Assembly (NCBI GenBank): GCA_964481885.1
Contig: CAYZUS010000004.1
Span: 23,282 to 87,281 of the forward strand
Direction of reading: 5' to 3'
Source: Fen731 sp964481885
GTDB lineage: Bacteria > Actinomycetota > Humimicrobiia > Humimicrobiales > Humimicrobiaceae
DNA length: 64,000 bases
Below, piece by piece: positions 17,230 to 26,683 of this stretch (position 1 is the first letter of the stretch; every line of letters begins with the position of its first letter). Below the pieces are notes generated by a model, which saw only the letters and a program-made list of their open reading frames with translations, did not search any database and had not been told where the DNA came from. The position numbers were made by a program, and so were the translations under genes.

Positions 17230-17264
17230 AAAAGAGGCGCCCTGTTAATCAGAGCGCCTCTTTT
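17230..17264 (-). terminator. Rho-independent terminator of oppA
   Basis: AAAAGAGGCGC (17230-17240) pairs perfectly with GCGCCTCTTTT (17254-17264), an 11-bp stem with a 13-base loop ending in a T run on either strand. It lies 43 bases past the oppA stop codon. Confidence 0.85.
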
Positions 17265-17306
17265 AACTTATATACTTCAGATCACCTTATCTGATTTTTC
17301 AAATCA

Positions 17307-19052
17307 TTACTTGGTAATCGTGCAATTCCAGAAGAACTGGTTGCCAAGCGGTGAGAAGCATGCTCCGCTCACATAGGATTTGAGCATGAAGTTGTTGGTG
17401 TAATAATATATTGGAGCAACAGGAGCATCTGCCATCATTAAAACCTCTGCATCATGTAAAAGCTTGCTTCTTGCTGCTGCATCAGGTGCCTGAGCTGCCT
17501 GATCCAAAAGGGCATCGTAAGCCGGGTTAGCATAACCGGTGTGGTTGTTGCCGCTGGTGGATTTAACCAAATCAAGCATGCTTGTTGCATCGTTCCAGTC
17601 ACATATCCAGCCGTCTCGGGCAATCATGTGTTTTAGTTCCTGACGGAATGAGTTAAATACTGTGCCTTCCACTCCGACCAGTTCCACTTCCACGCCCAGT
17701 TCAGTCTTCCATGTATTGGCTACAGCTTCAGCAATGGTTTTATGGCCAACATTATTGCTGTTATAGGAAACCTCTATCTTCGGCAGACCTTTGCCGCCAG
17801 GGAAACCTGCATCTACGAGCAATTGTTTGGCTTCTGTTATGGCTTTGGCCAAATCCTTTTCAACAAGGTCACTTCCATTTGCACGGAAGGACTTGCCATC
17901 GATGTCGACAATACCTTCAGGTACCCAGGCATAAGCAGGGATCTGATTTTGTTTTGTTACCTGAGTAACAATATATTCCCTGTCGATTGCAAGTGAGAGT
18001 GCTTTTCTTACCATTGCATTGTCAAGAGGAGCTTTGGTTACGTTGAAGTCATAATAATAAGTGCCAAGAAGCCCTCCCTGGATATAATCCGGAGATGCCA
18101 AAGCCGTCTCCATCTCGCCTAACGGAATTGCATTTATAAATGATACCGCATCTGTCTGGTATGCAGCATAGGCAACATTTTCATCTGCGAGAAGCTTGAA
18201 TTCTAATGTGTCTATTTTGGTTGAGGCATTATCCCAATATTTGTCGAACCTTTGAAGAAGAATAATTTCATTGGGTTTTCTCTCAGCCATTATATAACGG
18301 CCATTGGTTAGGTATGTCTTGGGGTCGGTTGTCCATGTATCGCCATTGGCAGTGATGGTATCTTCCCTGACAGGAACCATTGTGCCAAAAGCAAGGATGT
18401 AATCAATGAAAGGACAAGGCCTTGAAAGCTCAAATTCAAGTGTCTTGTCGCCTGTTGCTTTTACTGCCATCATGTCAAGCGTAGCTTTCAAATCAATTGT
18501 AGCTGCGTCATCAATTGATTTCTGGACAGCATTGTAAGCGTCGGTGCCTCCTTTAAAGAAATCGACCATTGTTGAGCCGTAAGCGCTGGCCAGGTTGGCA
18601 TCGGCGTGTCGTTTCCACGCGTATTCATAATCCTTGGCCAATACCGGCTGGCCATCGCTCCAGAAGATATCATCACGCAATGTAACAGTAGCCTTTGTTT
18701 TGGTGGCGTCCCATACGATTTCCGCAGCCTGCCCAAGAACAGGAACTGATCCCGGGACCGTTGCATCCCATCGAACCAGTCCTTCAAACATGTGATAGAT
18801 CAGTGTAAATTCGTGGGACCAGGCTACCTTTGCCGGATCAATGGATTCAGGCTCAGTGGCTGCCCATACGCTCATTATCGTCGGAGCTGCTGCTGTCGTT
18901 TCAGGAGCTGCAGTAGTTTCCGGAGCTGCTGTTGTTGCAGCTGCGGTTGTTTCTGCCGCTGCTGTCGTTTCGGTTGTTACAGTTTTGCAACCTACTGCAA
19001 ATACCATAACAAGCATTGCTGCTGCCATTATAATGGCCAATGCTTTTTTCAT
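17307..19052 (-). CDS. oppA: Oligopeptide ABC transporter substrate-binding lipoprotein (OppA-like)
   Basis: A 581-residue lipoprotein of the SBP_bac_5 family. The signal peptide ends in lipobox FAVGC. It is followed by a low-complexity Thr/Ala/Glu/Pro linker (residues about 24-57), then the binding domain: MSVWAATEPESIDP at the start, DDIFWSDGQPVLAKDYEYAWKR, the hinge YYDFNVTKAPLDNAMVRKALSLAIDR, and a C-terminal APIYYYTNNFM. Order of lobes is normal. It delivers peptides to OppBCDF, encoded immediately upstream on the same strand. AAAGGAGG precedes the ATG. The 375-base gap from oppF and its own terminator suggest that oppA is also transcribed alone at a higher level. Confidence 0.9.
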   Translation of the reverse strand: MKKALAIIMAAAMLVMVFAVGCKTVTTETTAAAETTAAATTAAPETTAAPETTAAAPTIMSVWAATEPESIDPAKVAWSHEFTLIYHMFEGLVRWDATVPGSVPVLGQAAEIVWDATKTKATVTLRDDIFWSDGQPVLAKDYEYAWKRHADANLASAYGSTMVDFFKGGTDAYNAVQKSIDDAATIDLKATLDMMAVKATGDKTLEFELSRPCPFIDYILAFGTMVPVREDTITANGDTWTTDPKTYLTNGRYIMAERKPNEIILLQRFDKYWDNASTKIDTLEFKLLADENVAYAAYQTDAVSFINAIPLGEMETALASPDYIQGGLLGTYYYDFNVTKAPLDNAMVRKALSLAIDREYIVTQVTKQNQIPAYAWVPEGIVDIDGKSFRANGSDLVEKDLAKAITEAKQLLVDAGFPGGKGLPKIEVSYNSNNVGHKTIAEAVANTWKTELGVEVELVGVEGTVFNSFRQELKHMIARDGWICDWNDATSMLDLVKSTSGNNHTGYANPAYDALLDQAAQAPDAAARSKLLHDAEVLMMADAPVAPIYYYTNNFMLKSYVSGACFSPLGNQFFWNCTITK

Positions 19053-19085
19053 AATTTTTCCTCCTTTTATTTATGCATATAAAAA

Positions 19086-19105
19086 TTCACAACTATATTT
19101 GTGAA
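19086..19105 (-). promoter_or_regulatory. Palindromic operator candidate upstream of oppA
   Basis: TTCACAA (19086-19092), six bases, TTGTGAA (19099-19105): a perfect 7-bp inverted repeat about 34 bases upstream of the oppA start. It could be a repressor site or an RNA hairpin in the leader. I see no convincing -35/-10 pair to anchor it, though TATAAT-like boxes lie upstream near 19150. The remainder of 19053-19427 is AT-rich without a gene. Confidence 0.45.
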
Positions 19106-19427
19106 ATAAATGCCTCAATTAATATAATGCACCAAATTAATTAAATATATTATATCATTATTAAGTGCAGATTATACTTTTACAGAACATATTTTGCAAT
19201 TTTGCTGTATTTAATACAATAATTTAAAATTTGCAGCCTGTTTGTCTTTATACCTGCACAAACGTCTGTCTGCTGATTATTGGCTCGTATATACTTTTGT
19301 TGTTTACAATTTGCCAGTTACCAATCTGGCGCTTCCAATTTGACAGCGTTCATGTCTGCAGCCAAGAAAATTCAAATGTCCCAACCGGCCGGTACTGAAA
19401 AGAGTTGTCGATCAGGCATAAAATTCT

Positions 19428-20387
19428 TTAGCCCGGGAAGTGACATGCTACAAAATGCCCGGGTCCCATCTCAACAAGTTCGGGACACTCTTCTATGCAC
19501 CTTTTTTCTACCCTGAAACAGCGGGTATGGAAACGACAGCCCATGGGCGGGTTTATGGGACTTGCAACATCTCCCTGAAGTATTATTCTCTTCTTTGCCA
19601 TACTGACCTCAGGGTCAGGGACAGGGATAGCCGAAAGGAGCGCCTGCGTGTAGGGGTGCATTGGATTTTTATGCAGGCCTTTGCTTGTGGATAACTCTAC
19701 AAGTTTGCCAAGATACATAACACCAATGCGCTCCGAGATATGTTTGACTACCGCCAAATCATGAGCTATAAACAGATAGGTAAGGCCGAATTCTTTCTGC
19801 AGGTCCATCAGAATATTGATGATCTGTGCCTGGATGGAAACATCGAGCGCAGATACCGGTTCGTCGCATACTATAAAATCAGGACGGACAGCAAGGGCTC
19901 TTGCAATGCCGATTCTCTGCCTCTGGCCGCCGGAAAACTCGTGAGGATACCTTCGTGCGTGCTCGTTAGACAGGCCGACCAGATTTAAAATTTCAAACAC
20001 TCTGTCGCTACGCTCTTTTTTGCTTTTAAATGCCCTGTTAATATCCAGCGGTTCTCCTACAATATCGCCAACCGTCATTCGCGGATCCAGTGACGCATAA
20101 GGATCCTGGAAAATAATCTGCATTTTACTTCTGTAAGGCTTCATCTTTTCCCTGGTAATATCTTTGCCTTTATAGAAGATGCTCCCACTCGTAGGTTCAT
20201 ACAGCCTCAACAGCGTACGTCCTATTGTTGTCTTGCCGCAGCCTGACTCGCCGACCAGGCCCAATGTCTCACCCTGTTCAATATAAAAGCTGACATCGTC
20301 TACAGCCTGAACTTTATTGTGCCTGAAGTCACCCTTTACAATAAAGTGTTTTGTCAGATTCTTTATTTCTATTAATCTTTCACCCAT
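19428..20387 (-). CDS. oppF: Oligopeptide ABC transporter ATP-binding protein OppF
   Basis: About 319 residues. Walker A is GESGCGKTT, the ABC signature is FSGGQRQRIGIARAL, Walker B is FIVCDEPVSALD, followed by the H-loop IAHDL. The C-terminal oligopeptide-transporter extension with cysteines (GCRFHTRC, CIEECPEL) is typical of OppF. It energises peptide import with OppD. I place the start at the ATG 20387, preceded by GGGAG, rather than at an upstream GTG at 20429. It begins 15 bases after the end of oppD. Confidence 0.92.
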   Translation of the reverse strand: MGERLIEIKNLTKHFIVKGDFRHNKVQAVDDVSFYIEQGETLGLVGESGCGKTTIGRTLLRLYEPTSGSIFYKGKDITREKMKPYRSKMQIIFQDPYASLDPRMTVGDIVGEPLDINRAFKSKKERSDRVFEILNLVGLSNEHARRYPHEFSGGQRQRIGIARALAVRPDFIVCDEPVSALDVSIQAQIINILMDLQKEFGLTYLFIAHDLAVVKHISERIGVMYLGKLVELSTSKGLHKNPMHPYTQALLSAIPVPDPEVSMAKKRIILQGDVASPINPPMGCRFHTRCFRVEKRCIEECPELVEMGPGHFVACHFPG

Positions 20388-20401
20388 TAAAAATATCTCC
20401 C

Positions 20402-21388
20402 TTATTTGTCCAATGCATGCAGCCAGCACGCTGAGTAATGCTCAGTCTCGATTTCAAACTGTGGCGGCGGTTCGGTAAGACAAATTTTCATACAGCTGTC
20501 ACAACGCGGAGCAAAAGGACACCCTGCGGGCGGGTTCAGCAGGTCCACCGGTGAGCCTTCAATCGGTTTGAGCGGCTCTTCTGTATCGCTTACAAGCCTG
20601 GGCAGGCACTCCAGCAAACCGCGCGTATAAGGATGCGAAGGATTTTTATACAAACTTTTTACAGCAGCTGATTCCACAACCTGGCCGCCATACATTACGA
20701 TTACTTTTTCGCATATATCCGTAATAACGCCCATATCGTGTGTAATAAGTATAATTCCCATATTGGTGCGCTGCTTTAATTCTCTCAGCAAATCAATTAT
20801 CTGGGCCTGAATAGTCACGTCCAAAGCTGTTGTGGGCTCATCTGCAATCAGTAGTTTTGGGCCACAGCACAAAGACATTGATATCATTGCACGCTGTCGC
20901 ATTCCGCCGGAGAATTCAAATGGGTATTGCTTTGCCCTTTTATCAGGATTGGGAATATGTACCTTGGACAGGCTTGATACTGCGAGGCCATTGGCCTCTC
21001 TTTGCCCTGTTCTGGTATGTGCCATAACTGTTTCAGCTATCTGGTTTCCTACAGTATAAACAGGGTTAAGTGACGTCATCGGGTCCTGAAAGATCATGGA
21101 CACATCATTTCCACGTATTTTCTGCCACTGTCTTTCTTTCAGTTTAAGCATGTCTGTACCATTAAAGGTAATGGAACCTCCAATTACTTTTCCGGGATTT
21201 TGAAGTATGCCCATCAGGGCATATACGGATACGCTCTTGCCGCTGCCTGATTCACCGACTATACCAAGAGCCTCGCCCTCTTTTAAGCTCCACGATATGC
21301 CTCGCACAGCTTTTACTTCCCCGGCAGGCGTAAAAAAAGAGACCTTTAAATCTTTTATATCTACAAGCGTTTTAGCGTCATTGTCCAT
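20402..21388 (-). CDS. oppD: Oligopeptide ABC transporter ATP-binding protein OppD
   Basis: A 328-residue ABC ATPase. Walker A is GESGSGKS, the signature is FSGGMRQRAMISMSL, Walker B is LLIADEPTTALD and the H-loop is ITHDMG. The C-terminal region has the Opp/Dpp cysteine-containing extension (GCPFAPRCDSC...C). It pairs with OppF as the second nucleotide-binding subunit. GAGG lies 9 bases before the ATG. oppC ends 10 bases upstream, so the genes are tightly coupled. Confidence 0.93.
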   Translation of the reverse strand: MDNDAKTLVDIKDLKVSFFTPAGEVKAVRGISWSLKEGEALGIVGESGSGKSVSVYALMGILQNPGKVIGGSITFNGTDMLKLKERQWQKIRGNDVSMIFQDPMTSLNPVYTVGNQIAETVMAHTRTGQREANGLAVSSLSKVHIPNPDKRAKQYPFEFSGGMRQRAMISMSLCCGPKLLIADEPTTALDVTIQAQIIDLLRELKQRTNMGIILITHDMGVITDICEKVIVMYGGQVVESAAVKSLYKNPSHPYTRGLLECLPRLVSDTEEPLKPIEGSPVDLLNPPAGCPFAPRCDSCMKICLTEPPPQFEIETEHYSACWLHALDK

Positions 21389-21398
21389 ATTTATAACC

Positions 21399-22541
21399 TC
21401 ACTTCTTCATTCGGGGATCAAGTGCGTCCCTCAGCCCATCTCCAAGCATGTTAAATGCCAGAATTATTATGGCAATCATTATGGCCGGCTGCGCCAGCAT
21501 ATAAGGATATGTCTGTATACCTCCCATTGCATCATTGGCAAGTGAACCCAGGGAAGCCATGGGAGCAGATATCCCAAGGCCGATAAAACTCAGGAATGAC
21601 TCAACAAATATTGCATTTGGAATCTGAAATGTCGTGGTGACAATAATAGGGCCAATGCAGTTGGGCAGAAGATGCCTGAAGATTATGCGGTTGTTATTTG
21701 CGCCCAGAGCCTGGGCCGCGGTAATAAATTCCTGTTCCTTTAATTGCAGCACCTGGCCCCTGACAATACGAGCCATGCCCACCCAGTAAAGCAGGGCAAA
21801 AGTAATAAACATGGAGAGCAGCCCAGGTCCGATACCGGTAAGTTTGCTTAATGCCGGACTGACCGCAAACAGCTGCGACAGTGGTGCCTTAAGAACAATG
21901 GACAGAAGAATCACAATAAGTATATCAGGAATGGCATACAGCAGCTCCAGTATTCTCATCATAACATTATCTGTTTTGCCGCCTATAAACCCGCTGAACG
22001 CGCCATAGGTTGAACCTATAATAAGTATTATTACACTTGCCAAAATGCCAACCAGCAGTGATATCCTGGAACCATACATAAGACGTACCAGGTTATCTCT
22101 TCCAAGGTTGTCCGTTCCAAGTACATGAGGGAACGTGGCTTCTTTTAATTCCACTGCTACTGTTTCCGGAGCGACTTTTTCTTCCCGTACTGATGTATCA
22201 AAATCATATGCAAACTCTTCGCTTCTGTTTTTGGGTTTGGGCACTTCTGCTTTTGCATCGCTGCGCTCCTTCGGTGTCTGCATGGGAGACAGGTTCTCGA
22301 ATCCACGAATCTGCTCATCATAATTGTATGGAACAATCAGGGGCCCTACAAATGCAAACAGCATCGAAATTATAATCATGGCCAGGCCAACCATTGCTGT
22401 AGGATTCTTTCTTAACCGCCTCCATGAATCCTGCCAAAACGAAAGGCTTTGCCTCTGTATGATCAGCTCTTTTTTTTCCTCCGGATCCGCAGGCTTAAAC
22501 ATCGATGGGTCGATATGAAACGAGAATGGTTTTTTTGCCAT
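21399..22541 (-). CDS. oppC: Oligopeptide ABC transporter permease OppC
   Basis: A 380-residue permease. An N-terminal cytoplasmic stretch precedes the first membrane segment (TAMVGLAMIIISMLFAFVGPLIVP). A charged extracytoplasmic region of about 75 residues follows (about 75-150), ending in the family motif LGTDNLGRD, then five membrane segments and the EAA loop (AAQALGANNNRIIFRHLLPN). The extracytoplasmic insertion is longer than in most OppC proteins. It forms the membrane channel with OppB. GGAG lies 12 bases upstream of the ATG, a loose spacing. oppB ends 20 bases before. Confidence 0.92.
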   Translation of the reverse strand: MAKKPFSFHIDPSMFKPADPEEKKELIIQRQSLSFWQDSWRRLRKNPTAMVGLAMIIISMLFAFVGPLIVPYNYDEQIRGFENLSPMQTPKERSDAKAEVPKPKNRSEEFAYDFDTSVREEKVAPETVAVELKEATFPHVLGTDNLGRDNLVRLMYGSRISLLVGILASVIILIIGSTYGAFSGFIGGKTDNVMMRILELLYAIPDILIVILLSIVLKAPLSQLFAVSPALSKLTGIGPGLLSMFITFALLYWVGMARIVRGQVLQLKEQEFITAAQALGANNNRIIFRHLLPNCIGPIIVTTTFQIPNAIFVESFLSFIGLGISAPMASLGSLANDAMGGIQTYPYMLAQPAIMIAIIILAFNMLGDGLRDALDPRMKK

Positions 22542-22560
22542 TTTTTTAGTTTACTCCATT

Positions 22561-23481
22561 TTATTTAAGCTTGATACGCGGATCTATGACCACGTAAACA
22601 AGGTCAACTACAAGATTCATAAAAATAATAAGCGCCGCAAGAAAAATCGTTGTCCCCATTATCAGTGGGTAGTCACGCGATGTAATACTCTGTATAAAAA
22701 ATAAACCAAGACCCGGTATGGAGAAAATACGCTCCACAATGAAGCTTCCAACCAAAACATACGCCAGAAGCGGACCCAGATATGTCACAACCGGCAGTAT
22801 GGCATTTCGCATTGCATGTTTTATCAGTACTGAGGAAGGTGGGAGTCCTTTGGCCCGGGCCGTTCGTATATAATCCTGCCCCAATACATCAAGCAGTGAA
22901 GAACGTATGAGCCTTGCAATAAAACATGCCGGGTAAAAGGCCAGGGTAAATGTGGGCAATATATAATCCTGGGGAGAATTCAGGCCAATAAATTTCAGCC
23001 ACCTCAAGGCTACGCCAAAAAGAAGCAGAAGCAGCATGCCCATAATAAAACCCGGCACAGCTATACCCAGTGTGGAAATAAACATTACCAGTCTGTCTAC
23101 AAATTTCCCATGTCTCAGTGCCGCATAGCACCCCATTAATAATCCAAGCATTAAAGCCAAAAGAACGGCCAGACCGCCAAGGCGGGCAGATACAGGGAAT
23201 TTCTGGCTGATAATATAATTTACTGTTTTGCCTTCCTTTGACGCGATGGACATGCCAAGATCTCCCCTGACAAGATTACCCAGATAAATTCCATATTGTT
23301 GTATAAGGGGTTTGTCAAGGCCGTATTTGGCCTCCATCGCTTTTATAATACCCTGGCCCAATTTTTCATTTGTAGCAAATGGTCCGCCCGGTACAGCATG
23401 CATTAAAAAGAAGGTGATTGTAATAATAACAAAAAGAGTCACGATTGAGGACAGTACACGCTTCAGCAAAAACATTGTCAT
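22561..23481 (-). CDS. oppB: Oligopeptide ABC transporter permease OppB
   Basis: About 306 residues with six membrane segments. The N-terminal FLLKRVLSSIVTLFVIITITFFLMHAVPG block and the EAA loop (RTARAKGLPPSSVLIKHAMRN) define a DppB/OppB permease. I place the start at 23481, where GGGGGAG lies 8 bases upstream; the upstream GTG reading to 23505 would bury that site. It is the first gene of oppBCDF-A, reading away from the tRNA-Leu gene 56 bases upstream. Confidence 0.92.
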   Translation of the reverse strand: MTMFLLKRVLSSIVTLFVIITITFFLMHAVPGGPFATNEKLGQGIIKAMEAKYGLDKPLIQQYGIYLGNLVRGDLGMSIASKEGKTVNYIISQKFPVSARLGGLAVLLALMLGLLMGCYAALRHGKFVDRLVMFISTLGIAVPGFIMGMLLLLLFGVALRWLKFIGLNSPQDYILPTFTLAFYPACFIARLIRSSLLDVLGQDYIRTARAKGLPPSSVLIKHAMRNAILPVVTYLGPLLAYVLVGSFIVERIFSIPGLGLFFIQSITSRDYPLIMGTTIFLAALIIFMNLVVDLVYVVIDPRIKLK

Positions 23482-23536
23482 CTGGTAAACTCCCCCACGG
23501 ACCAAAACAGATAATTTGTATAAGAAAGCTCAGTAA

Positions 23537-23625
<89 letters not shown>

Positions 23626-23884
23626 AATTATAAGATAATTATTTACAACATTATGAATGCTTTCATTTTCCTTTATACCTAATTCTCACAGAAAATACAA
23701 ATTCTCGTATTTCCAGTTTCAGGACTCTGAAAGCCTCCTGCCGTTTAAATTGCAATACTATTCTAAAAACAATGTAATGTTATGTCAAATAGTATTTGGA
23801 TTTATTTAGATTTATTTTAACTTTTAGGCCTGCTCTTTCTGCAATGCCGCCATTTGGCAAAATAGTTTCCTGGCTTTTTAAAAA

Positions 23885-25768
23885 TCATTCTTCAGATTTA
23901 AGGCTTATTGCCAGATGCTCAAATAAATACCCCGGGGCAACCTCCAGGTTTAAATTAGTATCATCATCGATTGATTTCATCAGGCTCAGATCAGCAGGGA
24001 TGCTTAAAATATCGATATTTCCTTCCTGCAGCATTCCAACCAGATAGTTTATGTCAGAATTAAAAAGAAATTTTATCTCGTTTATAATGGGTTGTTTATC
24101 GTAATAATTGATGTTTTTTTCAAGCAGTACATATTCTCCTTTTTTCCACTCCTTAAGTCTGAATGGTCCGCTGCCAAAAATATCTTCGGTAAATATGCTG
24201 CTGATAACAGTATCCTGCAACAGTTTTGCAGGAAATATATAATTAAAAAGCTGTTCCCAGTTAGCTGCAAATTCATTAAATGTTACAATAAATTCTTTAC
24301 TTCCTGTTTTTTGAATCGATTTTATGACTTCGTAATTTTTATCTGCAAAAGTTATTGTCGTATCAGAAAGTATGGCATTTATTGTTGCAATAACGTCATC
24401 GGCAACTATGGGTGTGCCGTCCTCCCAATATATATCTTCTTTCAGTTTCACCGAACATTTTAAACTGTATCTTAAATCAGGATTATTGTTGCTACCATCT
24501 CCCAAAACTGTTACGCTTTCAACCAGGACAGGCTCATATTTATCAGGGCCGGTTTTTTTCCACAGCCCCTGGACTATAAGGCTGTTTATGTAGTCACGAT
24601 ACATACTGTCAGGGACAAAAGGATTAAAAACATATGGTTCCTGTTCATACCCGGCAACCAGGCTTTTTATATTTCCTTCATCTGTTGCACTTTCTGATTT
24701 TTCCTGTTTATTTGTATTGCTTTCAGCATTTATGTCCATTCCTGAAATGTTTTTTAAAAAACTGCCGCTTACAGTATCAATTTGGACACCGGATATTTTT
24801 TTATTATAGGCTGTTGCGTAAATCCTGCTGTAAAGAGGGATAACAATTGCATCATCAGATAATATTTTTTGAATCTGACCTGTAATTTCTATTTTGTTAT
24901 CCATGTCATCCTCTTTTAAAAGAGTATCCATTGAAAGATCAAAATCCGGATTGCTGTACCAGTAAAAATTGTTGCAGTTTTTATTTGTATCAGTCTCCAT
25001 TGAAGGAATCTTGGCTGAGCTGAAATACCCTTCAATATTTGAGCTGTCGGGAATATAAATTGACCATATTCCCAGATCATAATCTCCATTCCTTATAAAA
25101 TCCAGATACCATTCCTTGGACTCCTTGTTTGTAATCCAGCAGGTAATGCCAATTGCAGCCAGATTTTCCTTGATTATATTTTCAATTATCTGCCTTGAAG
25201 GACTGTCTGCATTTGCCCCTATGGTAATAAACAAAGGGTTGCTGTCATTATGGCCCGATTTATTTAAAAACTCTTTTGCTGCAACAGGGTCATAGCTGTA
25301 CCGGGACCACGCATCCCCGTAATAATCAGCTCCTTCAGGAAAAAGGCTGTTTAAAACAGTGCCATAATTTCCCAGAAGCTCACTGGCAATCCTTTTTCTG
25401 TCTATAGCATAAAAAATTGCTTTTCTGACATTTATATTATTCAGGGGGTTTTTATCTTTCTGCAGGTTTTTCAAAGAATAGAAGCCCTGCTCGTTTAAAA
25501 CATCCGGCTGCGTCTCAGTGGCAAAAATATTGATTTCCGAACCGATTGTTTCTTCGGAACTGTCTGTGCTTAAACCAAGATTTTCAAATTTGCACGAAGT
25601 TAGGAATATTATAAGAATAATGATTGCAATCAAAACGGTCAGGGATAATTTTTGTATATGGCACTTTAAAAACATCCTGCTATTTTCAGGCAGCTCACCT
25701 CTGCAGATGACCCTGTCAGTTAAATTATGAGGGATTTGAGGCCCTTTATTAAATTTATTGGATTCCAT
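23885..25768 (-). CDS. Circularly permuted SBP_bac_5-type substrate-binding lipoprotein
   Basis: A 627-residue protein built from the two halves of a peptide/nickel-type binding protein in the wrong order. After a hydrophobic segment with lipobox LTSC (residues about 38-59), residues about 90-330 match what is normally the C-terminal half: NVRKAIFYAIDRKRI, then AAIGI, ending IPLYSRIYATAYNKK. A Ser/Asn/Glu linker follows. Residues about 355-627 match the normal N-terminal half: EPYVFNPF, LKEDIYWEDGTPIVADDV, FGSGPFRLKEWKKGEY, ending with the hinge strand GYLFEHLAISLK and a stop. Standard OppA-type proteins place that strand directly before NVRKAI. A partial second hinge strand (GFYSLKNL) precedes NVRKAI here. 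Ligand unknown; no permease is adjacent except oppBCDF beyond the tRNA. An alternative start is ATG 25675, giving a more conventional signal peptide. Confidence 0.85.
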   Translation of the reverse strand: MESNKFNKGPQIPHNLTDRVICRGELPENSRMFLKCHIQKLSLTVLIAIIILIIFLTSCKFENLGLSTDSSEETIGSEINIFATETQPDVLNEQGFYSLKNLQKDKNPLNNINVRKAIFYAIDRKRIASELLGNYGTVLNSLFPEGADYYGDAWSRYSYDPVAAKEFLNKSGHNDSNPLFITIGANADSPSRQIIENIIKENLAAIGITCWITNKESKEWYLDFIRNGDYDLGIWSIYIPDSSNIEGYFSSAKIPSMETDTNKNCNNFYWYSNPDFDLSMDTLLKEDDMDNKIEITGQIQKILSDDAIVIPLYSRIYATAYNKKISGVQIDTVSGSFLKNISGMDINAESNTNKQEKSESATDEGNIKSLVAGYEQEPYVFNPFVPDSMYRDYINSLIVQGLWKKTGPDKYEPVLVESVTVLGDGSNNNPDLRYSLKCSVKLKEDIYWEDGTPIVADDVIATINAILSDTTITFADKNYEVIKSIQKTGSKEFIVTFNEFAANWEQLFNYIFPAKLLQDTVISSIFTEDIFGSGPFRLKEWKKGEYVLLEKNINYYDKQPIINEIKFLFNSDINYLVGMLQEGNIDILSIPADLSLMKSIDDDTNLNLEVAPGYLFEHLAISLKSEE

Positions 25769-25885
25769 ATCTTTTCAGGAAAAGAAATATCTGTACATGA
25801 CTGCTGGTTTTATATCGTAAAAGAAGATTAATATCAAGATTAAATACCTAACGTTTCTGAAAACTGCTTTAAGCTGAAACATAAA

Positions 25886-25909
25886 AACCAGGAATGATTG
25901 TTCCTGGTT
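25886..25909 (-). terminator. Rho-independent terminator after secG
   Basis: AACCAGGAA (25886-25894) pairs with TTCCTGGTT (25901-25909) around a 6-base loop and is followed by TTTTTAT on the minus strand. It lies about 300 bases past secG and is the first clear end for the gapA-pgk-tpiA-gpmI-secG run. Confidence 0.8.
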
Positions 25910-26073
25910 GTAAGATAATCACATTTAAATATTTACTTTTAAGTCACCGTAATTACAGCCATCTTGGTCCGGTATGTCAAATTCAAACCTTTATATAACT
26001 TTAAGGATTGGAACTGTGCATTCTAAAAATATTTTCTTGCCAGATTTTAATTCAGCATCTTAGTCGTGCAGTC

Positions 26074-26200
26074 AACTCAAAACCAGGTAAGCCAGCACTT
26101 CATCATAAGACTTCAACAACCAGATGAGCCAGATTTATATTCTGATAACTTCAACAATCAGATGGGTTAGTTTTATATCCTAAAAACTTCAACAACCGTT
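26074..26200. repeat. 38-bp degenerate intergenic tandem repeat
   Basis: ACTTCAACAA begins at 26110, 26148 and 26186, a 38-base period, each followed by a variant of CCAGATGAGCCAGATTTATAT. A more diverged copy starts near 26074 (AACTCAAAACCAGGTAAGCCAG). The array lies just downstream of secG and upstream of the terminator, so it is transcribed but untranslated. Apart from this and the terminator, 25769-26208 shows nothing. Confidence 0.75.
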
Positions 26201-26208
26201 TGCAGTGA

Positions 26209-26442
26209 TTAGAGAAAAATAAACATAAGAACAGTAGTTATTGCAAAAACCACTCCGAGTATTATAGTTATTCTGTCAAGATTTTTTTCAACTATTCCTG
26301 AACCATCAAATGTTTCAACCATGCCTGAAAACAAACCCGAAATACCTCCGCCCCTTCCGGCATGAAGAAGTATAAAAAGAATAATCCCAATACATGCTGC
26401 TATATGAAATCCAAATAAAATATTAAGCCAAACTGAACCCAT
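26209..26442 (-). CDS. secG: Preprotein translocase subunit SecG
   Basis: A 77-residue protein with two hydrophobic helices (LNILFGFHIAACIGIILFILLHAG and ITIILGVVFAITTVLMFIFL) separated by the SecG glycine-rich loop (RGGGISGLFSG). Length and topology fit SecG, the accessory subunit of the SecYEG channel. AGAGG precedes the ATG. It follows gpmI after a 241-base gap, the position seen for secG after the glycolytic genes in Actinomycetota and many Bacillota. Confidence 0.93.
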   Translation of the reverse strand: MGSVWLNILFGFHIAACIGIILFILLHAGRGGGISGLFSGMVETFDGSGIVEKNLDRITIILGVVFAITTVLMFIFL

Positions 26443-26683
26443 TTTTTATTAACCTCTCGTCTACGTGATTTCCAAATTTAATTATCTTTAATAAATATTT
26501 TACCAAATATTCAGCTTCAAGCAACAGAATGCATATAAAGCCTCAGCAAACATTAGTATTTTATTACTTTTAAAAGAAAACAAACTTCAAAAGCTTTTCA
26601 AACCATGCAATATTACAATAAAAAATCAATTTTTAAAATATAAAATAATATTTTAATTTGTATTATAAGGCAAAAGCAGCTTT

